This document shows, piece by piece, positions 54,403 through 61,529 of a DNA stretch of 64,000 nucleotides. A program made the position numbers and the translations under genes. The first letter of the stretch is position 1, and each line of letters begins with the position of its first letter. The stretch covers positions 2,977,001-3,041,000 of the forward strand of contig NZ_CP089507.1 of NCBI RefSeq assembly GCF_021233355.1, written 5' to 3'. Source of the stretch: Luteimonas fraxinea. GTDB taxonomy: Bacteria; Pseudomonadota; Gammaproteobacteria; Xanthomonadales; Xanthomonadaceae. The notes under the pieces are model-generated. The model saw only the letters and a program-made list of their open reading frames with translations, had not been told where the DNA came from and made no database searches.

Positions 54403-56957
54403 CGCCACGCGCCACCCGCACGCGTGCATCTGAGACCGCGGCCGCCCTGCAGAATGAAATTGCGGAGCCTGCGACCAGGCGTCTGCGTGGCCCCGATGCG
54501 CCGATGCGCGAATGGTTCGAAGCGCAGGGCTGGACCGCTGCGCCGTTCCAGCGCGAGGTCTGGAAGCGCTATCTCGCTGGCGAGTCCGGCCTGCTGCAGA
54601 CGCCGACCGGCAGCGGCAAGACGCTGGCCGCGATCGGCGGTCCGCTGCTCGAAGCGGTCGCGTCCATGCCGCGTGCCGAAGCACGATCGAAGCCGCGCAA
54701 GCGACCCGCAATCCGGCCGCCCGGCAGCCTCAAGGTGCTGTGGATCACGCCGCTGCGCGCGCTCGCCGTCGACACCACGCGCGCACTGCGGGCGCCGATC
54801 GAAGCGCTCGGGCTGGACTGGGTGGTCGCGATGCGCACAGGCGATGCGAGCGCGCGCGACCGGCGTCTCGCACGCAGCGGCCAGGCCGATGTGCTCGTGA
54901 CCACGCCCGAGTCGTTGTCGTTGCTGCAGTCCTATGCCGACATGGCGCCACAGCTGTCGCAGCTGCAGTGCGTCGTCGTCGACGAATGGCACGAACTGCT
55001 CGGCAACAAACGTGGCGTGCTGCTGCAGCTGGCGCTCGCGCGCCTGCGTCGCCTGAATCCTGCGCTGCGGATCTGGGGCGTGTCGGCGACGCTCGGCAAT
55101 CTGGACGAAGCACGCGACGCCTTGTTGCCGCATCTGCCGGACGCGCCACTGGTCGCCGGCGTCGCGCCGAAGCGGTTCACGCTCCATACCTTGCTGCCCG
55201 GCGAGGACGAACGCTTCCCGTGGGGCGGTCATCTCGGTCTGGCGCAATTGCCGCGTGTGCTCGAACGATTGATGGCCGAGCGCACCAGTCTGCTGTTCGC
55301 CAATACGCGATCGCAGGCCGAGCTGTGGCATCGCGCCTTGAACGCGGTGTGGCCCGAAGCGCCCGAAACCCTGGCGCTGCACCACGGTTCGCTCGATCCC
55401 AAGCTGCGCGCGGCAGCAGAAGACGGCCTGCGCGACGGCAGCATCCGTTGCGTGGTCGCGACGTCCAGTCTTGATCTGGGCGTCGATTTCCCTGCCGTCG
55501 ATCAGGTACTGCAGATCGGCAGTCCGAAGGGCGTCTCGCGCCTGCTGCAGCGCGCCGGCCGCGCGCGGCATCGTCCCGGCGAAGCGGGGCACGTGGTCTG
55601 CGTGCCGACGCATGCGCTGGAGCTCGTCGAATACGCCGCCGCGCGCGCTGCCGTTGCCGCCGGCACCATCGAATCGCGACCGCCGCCGGTGCTCAGCCTC
55701 GACGTGCTGGCCCAGCATTGCGTCACGCTGGCGCTCGGCGGCGGCTTCGATGCCGACGCGCTGCTCGCGGAAGTGCGCGACACACACGCCTTCCGCGCAC
55801 TCGACGACACCGCGTGGCGCGCGGTGCTCGATTTCATCGTGCAGGGCGGTACCGCGCTCGCGCACTATCCCGAGTTCCGCCGCGTCGTGCGCGACGAGGC
55901 CGGCGTCTATCGCGTCGACGACCGGCGCATCGCACTGCGCCATCGCCTGTCGATCGGCACCATCGCCAGCGACGGCTCGGTGCGGGTGAAGCTGATGCGC
56001 GGCGGGGGTCTGGGTTCGGTGGAAGAGAGTTTCATCGGCCGGCTGCGACCGCGCGACAAATTCCAGTTCGCCGGACGCACGCTGGAACTCGTGCGGCTGG
56101 AAGACATGACCGCCTATGTACGCGTGGCGAAGTCCGGCAGCGGCACCGTGCCGAAATGGTCGGGCGGGCGCATGGCGCTGTCGGGCACCTTGGCGCACGA
56201 AGTCGAGCGCCTGTTCGAAGCGCCACGCGATGTGCCGGAACTGCGCGCGATCGGACGCCTGCTCGATCTGCAACAGCGCCTGTCTGCATTGCCGGCGCCG
56301 GGTCGCCTGCTTGTGGAATGGATCCACGTGCGCGGCGGCCGGCATCTGTTCCTGTATCCCTTTGCCGGCCGCCAGGTGCATGAAGGCCTCGCGGCGCTGT
56401 GGTCGCTGCGCTGGGGACGGTGCCATCCCAACAGCTTCTCTTTCTCGGCCAACGACTACGGCCTGGTGCTGTCGCCTGCACAGGATGTCGAGCTCGATGT
56501 CGACGACATCGCCGCGCTGCTGACGCCCGAATCTCTACTCGAGGATCTGCGCGAGAGCCTCAATCTGGCCGAACTCGCGCGTCGCCAGTTCCGCGACATC
56601 GCCCGCGTCGCCGGTCTGCTGCCGCCGTCGCTGCCGGGCCGCGCGCCGCGTTCGATGCGCCAGGTGCAGGCGTCGAGCGGTCTGCTGTTCGATGTGCTGC
56701 GCCGCCACGATCCCGACCACATGCTGCTGGCGCTGGCCGAGCGCGAAGTCTTCGCCGCGCAGCTCGAAGTCGTGCGACTGCGCGAGACGCTGGAAGACTG
56801 CAGCGCGCGCACGCTCGCACTGCATCCGCTCAAGACATTCACGCCGATGTCGTTTCCGTTGTGGGCCGAGTCGCTGCGCGGCCAGCTCAGCACCGAGGAC
56901 TGGCGCACGCGCGTGCAGCGCGCTGCGGCGCAGCTGGAGAAACGCAATCGTGGTTGA
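54399..56957 (+). CDS. Ligase-associated Lhr-like DEXH helicase
   Basis: 852 residues, superfamily 2 DNA helicase. Walker A TPTGSGKT (68-75), DEWH (195-198), SATLGN (motif III), VVATSSLDLGVDFP and QRAGRARHRPGEAGHV (motifs V/VI). The C-terminal half contains the Lhr winged-helix and DUF4145-like core (FNIVQGGTALAHY-type DFIVQGGTALAHYPEFRRVV). It is the short Lhr form found next to the ligase. Translationally coupled both to the ligase (ATGA overlap) and to the phosphoesterase downstream. Confidence 0.95.
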   Translation: MTPRATRTRASETAAALQNEIAEPATRRLRGPDAPMREWFEAQGWTAAPFQREVWKRYLAGESGLLQTPTGSGKTLAAIGGPLLEAVASMPRAEARSKPRKRPAIRPPGSLKVLWITPLRALAVDTTRALRAPIEALGLDWVVAMRTGDASARDRRLARSGQADVLVTTPESLSLLQSYADMAPQLSQLQCVVVDEWHELLGNKRGVLLQLALARLRRLNPALRIWGVSATLGNLDEARDALLPHLPDAPLVAGVAPKRFTLHTLLPGEDERFPWGGHLGLAQLPRVLERLMAERTSLLFANTRSQAELWHRALNAVWPEAPETLALHHGSLDPKLRAAAEDGLRDGSIRCVVATSSLDLGVDFPAVDQVLQIGSPKGVSRLLQRAGRARHRPGEAGHVVCVPTHALELVEYAAARAAVAAGTIESRPPPVLSLDVLAQHCVTLALGGGFDADALLAEVRDTHAFRALDDTAWRAVLDFIVQGGTALAHYPEFRRVVRDEAGVYRVDDRRIALRHRLSIGTIASDGSVRVKLMRGGGLGSVEESFIGRLRPRDKFQFAGRTLELVRLEDMTAYVRVAKSGSGTVPKWSGGRMALSGTLAHEVERLFEAPRDVPELRAIGRLLDLQQRLSALPAPGRLLVEWIHVRGGRHLFLYPFAGRQVHEGLAALWSLRWGRCHPNSFSFSANDYGLVLSPAQDVELDVDDIAALLTPESLLEDLRESLNLAELARRQFRDIARVAGLLPPSLPGRAPRSMRQVQASSGLLFDVLRRHDPDHMLLALAEREVFAAQLEVVRLRETLEDCSARTLALHPLKTFTPMSFPLWAESLRGQLSTEDWRTRVQRAAAQLEKRNRG

Positions 56958-57624
56958 GTTGTCGGTGCCCGGCAGTCTCGGCATCACGCTGGCCGGCGAA
57001 TCAGTGGTGCTGATGCCCGATCGCGCGCTGTGGTGGCCGCGGATGTCGCTGCTCGCGATCGCCGATCTGCATCTGGGCAAGGGCGATCATTTCCGCCGCG
57101 CCGGCATTGCATTGCCGAAGGGTGGCACTGCGCACGACCTCGATCGGCTGGACACCTTGATGACGCAGACCCGCGCCACGCGGCTGCTGGTGCTGGGCGA
57201 TCTGCTGCACGCAGCCGTCAACGATGTGCACTGGCGCGACGCGTGGATGCAATGGCGCGCGGGCCGGCAGGCGCTGTCGGTGGAACTGGTCGGTGGCAAT
57301 CACGATCGTGCACTCACCGCGCGTCCGGCTGCCGCCGATGCGCTGGGCATCCATCTGCATGGCGCCGCGCTGTCGTTCGCGCCATTCCTGTTCGTCCACG
57401 ACCCGGCGCATGGCGCGGAAGCCGCCGGCTACCGGCTCGGCGGCCATCTGCATCCCGTCGTCCGCCTGCCCGGGGTGCCGCGCCTGCCGGCGTTCCTGTT
57501 CGGCGAATCCGCCGGCGTGCTGCCGGCCTTCACCGCCTTCGCCGGCGGCTGGCGCGTCGACCGCGAGCCCAGCACGCGCCTGTTCGCCTGCGCGCCGGAC
57601 ATCGTGGTGGACGTGTCGGGCTGA
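56950..57624 (+). CDS. pdeM: Ligase-associated metallophosphoesterase PdeM
   Basis: 224 residues from GTG 56950, whose frame overlaps the helicase stop by 8 nt. Metallophosphoesterase motifs: LLAIADLHLGKGDHF, RLLVLGDLLHAAVNDVHWRD, VGGNHDRALTA and GHLHPVV, the D-H/GD/GNH(D)/GHxH set for two metals. It is thought to act with the exonuclease, ligase and helicase in repairing broken DNA, perhaps cleaning 3' ends. The last gene of the cluster; no regulator is adjacent. Confidence 0.93.
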   Translation: MVELSVPGSLGITLAGESVVLMPDRALWWPRMSLLAIADLHLGKGDHFRRAGIALPKGGTAHDLDRLDTLMTQTRATRLLVLGDLLHAAVNDVHWRDAWMQWRAGRQALSVELVGGNHDRALTARPAAADALGIHLHGAALSFAPFLFVHDPAHGAEAAGYRLGGHLHPVVRLPGVPRLPAFLFGESAGVLPAFTAFAGGWRVDREPSTRLFACAPDIVVDVSG

Positions 57625-57723
57625 ACTCAGCGCGCGCGGCGAAGTGACGCCGGCGGATACGGAAGCGCATGAACCGCGCCGCGGCGTTGCGGTTAGCATC
57701 GGCGCAGGACATGGGAGGTCTGT

Positions 57724-58677
57724 ATGGCACCGACACCGAACCGGAACCGATGGCGCGCAGCCCGCGTGACTTGGCTTGCGTTACTGCTCGCGTGGCCGTT
57801 GCCGCACGCCGCTTTCGCCGCGGACGCAGCGGCGCCGCTGCTCGGCGGCTACATGCGCGAATCCCGGATCGTGTATCCGCTCACGGTGCAGGACTGGCAC
57901 GCGCAGGGGGAACACCGCTACGAGCAGCCCGAGGCTGGCGTTTCCGTGCGCTATGCAAGTAGCGACGGCCACGATGCATGGCTGGACGTGTACGTCTATC
58001 CCATCGGCGAGGTCGGCATTGAGCTGCTCGACGCCCACATGGTGCAGACGGGCGGTGAACTCGAGGGAATCGCGGGGCGGGCGCATGGTCGGGAGATACG
58101 GTTCGGCCCGGTACAGGCCCATCGCATTCCGCTCGACGCAGTGGATGGCGACAGTGCGGATGGCGGATTGCGTTCCGCTGGCGGTCGCATGGACAGCGGA
58201 GATACGATCTTTCATACCGCGCTGGCGGTCGCGTTGCGGCAGTACTACTTCATCAAGGGTCGCTACAGCGTCGGGGAAGCAACGATGTCCCCCGACGCCG
58301 CGCTCGCGGCTCTGGCCGGGTTCCTCGAACAGTTCGTCCAGCGCGTCCGGATATCCAGCACCGGTGGCTGCGGTGCACCGCTCCCGGTCGTCGTCATCAA
58401 ACCGCACGCAGCACTGCCTGAAAGCGGGTTGCTCGAAGTCACCCACGACGACCGCCCGCTTGCGGTGTTGACGGGCGACTATCGCGTATTCACGCATACA
58501 CAGGACGATCCCGCCGTCTCGCTGCTGCAAGGGTCGGGCAGGATGATGCGCGATGCACGGTTTCCCGGCTGCGTGGGCGAATCACCCGTGGAGCCGGAGG
58601 TGCCCGATGACCATCGCGAGATCCGTATCGAGTACCGCGCGCCGCCTGCGACGCACGCGCTCGTATCCGTTGACTGA
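57724..58677 (+). CDS. Exported protein of unknown function
   Basis: 317 residues with a signal peptide (about 12-33: VTWLALLLAWPLPHAAFAAD). The mature protein has no repeats and two Cys late in the chain (GGCGAPLPVVV and RFPGCVGESP), perhaps a disulfide. I recognise a moderately hydrophobic alpha/beta pattern (HDAWLDVYVYPIGEVGIELL, FLEQFVQRVRISST) but no family. It lies between the repair cluster and the YqiJ-like gene, 99 bp from the former. Promoter elements are not evident; the coding bias is normal. Confidence 0.75.
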   Translation: MAPTPNRNRWRAARVTWLALLLAWPLPHAAFAADAAAPLLGGYMRESRIVYPLTVQDWHAQGEHRYEQPEAGVSVRYASSDGHDAWLDVYVYPIGEVGIELLDAHMVQTGGELEGIAGRAHGREIRFGPVQAHRIPLDAVDGDSADGGLRSAGGRMDSGDTIFHTALAVALRQYYFIKGRYSVGEATMSPDAALAALAGFLEQFVQRVRISSTGGCGAPLPVVVIKPHAALPESGLLEVTHDDRPLAVLTGDYRVFTHTQDDPAVSLLQGSGRMMRDARFPGCVGESPVEPEVPDDHREIRIEYRAPPATHALVSVD

Positions 58678-58774
58678 TCTGCGATGGCGCCGCGCCCTGC
58701 TGCGCTGGCATGATAGGAACGATGGATGGGGAGGGGCCGCAGAAGCGGCCCGCAACAGGGAGCGGGAACCGGGG

Positions 58775-59401
58775 ATGGCGGAATTCGTGAGTACGGCGCT
58801 GGGCTATCCCACGCTCGTGTACAGCATCGTGCTGGCGTTCTGCACGATCTACTGGCTGCTCGCGGCCACCGGTCTCGTGGACCTCGATCTGGACGGCCTC
58901 GATGCCGTCGAACTCGGTGAAACCAATGGTCTGGCCGGCATGCTCGGCCGTATCGGTCTGGACCGGTTGCCGTTGATGCTGGTCGTCACCTTGGTCGCAT
59001 TCATCGCCTGGTTCCTGACCTATTTCGTGCATCTGTTCGTCCTCGGACAGTTCGCCGGCTGGCTGCGCTGGCTGGTCGGCAGTGGCGTCGCGCTGGTCGC
59101 GTTCGTCGCGTCGGTGTTCATCGCGTCTGCAGTGTTGCGCCCGGTGCGCCTGTGGCTGCTGGCACGGCGCACGCCGGCGCAGCAGTCGCTGCTCGGACAG
59201 GTCGCGGTGGTGCGGACACCGCTGGTGTCCGAGCACGTCGGCATGGCCGATGTCGACGACGGCGGTGCTGGCCTGATCCTGCAGGTGCGCGCCGATGCGG
59301 GCGCCGATCTGCGTCGCGGCGACCGCGTGGTGCTCGTCGACTTCGACGCCGCCACGCACGCCTGGCGCGTGCTGCCCGAAACCCAATACCGAACCCTTTG
59401 A
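58775..59401 (+). CDS. yqiJ: YqiJ-like inner-membrane OB-fold protein
   Basis: 208 residues. Four membrane segments (about 12-30, 66-85, 90-120) separated by a D/E-rich loop (LVDLDLDGLDAVELGETNGL). The C-terminal domain (about 138-208: QQSLLGQVAVVRTPLVSEH, GAGLILQVRADAGADLRRGD) is an NfeD-like OB fold. The order YqiJ-YqiK is conserved in enterobacteria, supporting the call. A stem GGGCCGC/GCGGCCC (58734-58751) lies upstream in the leader. ATG 58775 has GGGGA in front. Confidence 0.88.
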   Translation: MAEFVSTALGYPTLVYSIVLAFCTIYWLLAATGLVDLDLDGLDAVELGETNGLAGMLGRIGLDRLPLMLVVTLVAFIAWFLTYFVHLFVLGQFAGWLRWLVGSGVALVAFVASVFIASAVLRPVRLWLLARRTPAQQSLLGQVAVVRTPLVSEHVGMADVDDGGAGLILQVRADAGADLRRGDRVVLVDFDAATHAWRVLPETQYRTL

Positions 59402-59444
59402 TCCCTCGGCCCGCGTCCGCGGGTCTCATGTGCAAGGAGCTGCA

Positions 59445-61448
59445 ATGAGCGTTGCCACGATCGCCCCCTTCCTGATCGGCTTGGGTGTGCTGCTGGTCGC
59501 CCTGCTGGGCATCGCGGGCCTGTTCAAGGCCTTCTACAAGAAGGTCGACCAGGGCACCGCGCTGATCGTCAACGACATGAGCGCGCAGCCGAAGGTGCAC
59601 TTCACCGGCGCGCTGATCATTCCGGTGCTGTACCGCGCCGAGCACATGAAGATCAGCCTGATCACTCTGCAGATCGACCGCCGCGGCAAGGAAGGCCTGA
59701 TCTGCCGCGACAACATGCGCGCCGACATCGCGGTCGCCTTCTACCTGCGCGTCAACGAGACCCAGGCCGACGTACTGCGCGTGGCCAAGGCGCTCGGCGC
59801 CGATCGGGCGTCGGACAAGCACGCGGTCGACGAGCTGTTCAACGCCAAGTTCTCCGAGGCGCTGAAGACGGTCGGCAAAAAGTTCGACTTCACGGATCTG
59901 TTCGAGAAGCGCCAGGAATTCCGCGACGAGATCATCGCGGTGATCGGCAACGACCTCAACGGCTACGTGCTCGAGGACGTCGCGATCGACTATCTCGAGC
60001 AGACGCCGAAGAACGTGCTCGACCCGCACAACATTCTCGACGCCGAGGGCATCCGCAAGATCACCGAGCTGACCGCCTCGCAGAACGTGGTCACCAACGA
60101 GCTCGAGCAGAACGAGCGCCTGGCGATCACCAAGAAGAATGTCGAGACCCGCGAAGCGACGCTCGCCCTCGAACGCCAGCAGGCCGAGGCCGAGGCGCGG
60201 CAGAAGCGCGAGATCGACACCATCCAGGCGCGCGAGACCGCCGAAACCCAGAAGGTGCAGGAAGAGCAGCGCCAGATGTCGGAGAACGCGCGCATCGAAG
60301 CGCAGCAGCTGATCGACATCCGTGAGGAAAACCGGCTCCGCGAAGTCGAAGTCGCCACCCAGAACCGCCAGCGCGCCGTCGCCATCGAGGCCGAGCGCGT
60401 CGAGCGCGCGCGCAAGCTCGAGCAGGTCACGACCGATCGTGAAGTGCAGCTGCAGGGCGTGGAACGCGACAAGGTGGTCGAGCAGGGCCTGATGGATGTG
60501 GCCAACATCACCCGTGAGCGCATCACCATCGACCGCACCGTCGCGGCCGAGGAAGAGCGCATCAAGGAACTGCGTGAGGTGTCCGCAGCCGATCGCCTGA
60601 AGCAGGTCACCATCCTGGACGCCGAGGCCAAGGCGCAGGAATCGCTGGTGCGCCAGGTCAAGGAAGCCGAGGCGCGCGAGACCGCGGCCCGTCACCGCGC
60701 GGTCGAGATCACCACGCTGGCACAGGCCGAATTCGATGCGTCCGGGAAGCAGGCCGAGGCCAAGAAGCTGCTCGCCGAAGGCGTGCAGGCCGAGCGCGCT
60801 GCGCCCGGTCTTGCCGAGGCGCAGGTCAAGGAAGCGGGTGCGTCGGCGATCGAGAAGGTCGGCATCGCGGAAGCACGCGTGGTCGACGCAATGGCCGATG
60901 CCAACCTCAAGCAGGGCGCCGCCGAAGCCAAGGTGCTGGCCGAGCAGCTGGCCGCGCGTGCGCAAGGCGAAGAGCAGATGGGCCGCGCCAAGGCGACGGC
61001 GACCGAGTCGCTGGGCCTGGCCGAGGCCACCGTGATCGGCAAGAAACTCTTCGCCGAGGCCGAAGGCCTGACGAAGAAGTTCGGCGCGATCGACGCGCTC
61101 AGCGACACCGCGCGCGGGCATGAGGAATTCCGCATGACCCTGGACACCAGCCTGAAGCAGGCGCTGGCGGCGTTCGAGGCCGGCAAGGAAGTGTCGAAGG
61201 AGAATGCAGAGGTCATCGCGACTGCGTTGCGCAATGCCGATATCGATCTGATCGGCGGCGACGGCGGCATGTTCGAGAACGTGATCAAGGCGGTTTCGCT
61301 GGGCCGCTCGATCGAAGGCCTGACCGAGAAGAGCCCGATCCTGCAGGATCTGCTGCAGCGCTATCTCGGTGTGTCCAGCGCGGCGCTGCCTGCGGCGCGC
61401 GGTGGCGGCACACCGGCGCCTCGCGTCGTCGAGGGTGATCCCGCCTGA
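59445..61448 (+). CDS. yqiK: Flotillin YqiK (SPFH-domain membrane scaffold)
   Basis: 667 residues. N-terminal membrane segment (about 6-30), SPFH domain (about 31-200: KVDQGTALIVNDMSAQPKVH, RRGKEGLICRDNMRADIAVA, KRQEFRDEIIAVIGNDLNGY), then a long coiled coil rich in Glu/Ala/Arg (about 210-590), the flotillin signature. Members assemble large membrane-associated rings or lattices that organise microdomains. SD AAGGAG stands before ATG 59445, 43 bp after yqiJ. The C-terminal GGGTPAPRVVEGDPA is a short flexible tail. Confidence 0.95.
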   Translation: MSVATIAPFLIGLGVLLVALLGIAGLFKAFYKKVDQGTALIVNDMSAQPKVHFTGALIIPVLYRAEHMKISLITLQIDRRGKEGLICRDNMRADIAVAFYLRVNETQADVLRVAKALGADRASDKHAVDELFNAKFSEALKTVGKKFDFTDLFEKRQEFRDEIIAVIGNDLNGYVLEDVAIDYLEQTPKNVLDPHNILDAEGIRKITELTASQNVVTNELEQNERLAITKKNVETREATLALERQQAEAEARQKREIDTIQARETAETQKVQEEQRQMSENARIEAQQLIDIREENRLREVEVATQNRQRAVAIEAERVERARKLEQVTTDREVQLQGVERDKVVEQGLMDVANITRERITIDRTVAAEEERIKELREVSAADRLKQVTILDAEAKAQESLVRQVKEAEARETAARHRAVEITTLAQAEFDASGKQAEAKKLLAEGVQAERAAPGLAEAQVKEAGASAIEKVGIAEARVVDAMADANLKQGAAEAKVLAEQLAARAQGEEQMGRAKATATESLGLAEATVIGKKLFAEAEGLTKKFGAIDALSDTARGHEEFRMTLDTSLKQALAAFEAGKEVSKENAEVIATALRNADIDLIGGDGGMFENVIKAVSLGRSIEGLTEKSPILQDLLQRYLGVSSAALPAARGGGTPAPRVVEGDPA

Positions 61449-61529
61449 ACCCGCATGCGGCCCAGGTCGCCATCTCGAACGCGGCGCGCGTGTTGATCAC
61501 GTGGCCGCGCCAGCCCGGATCGTGAGCCG

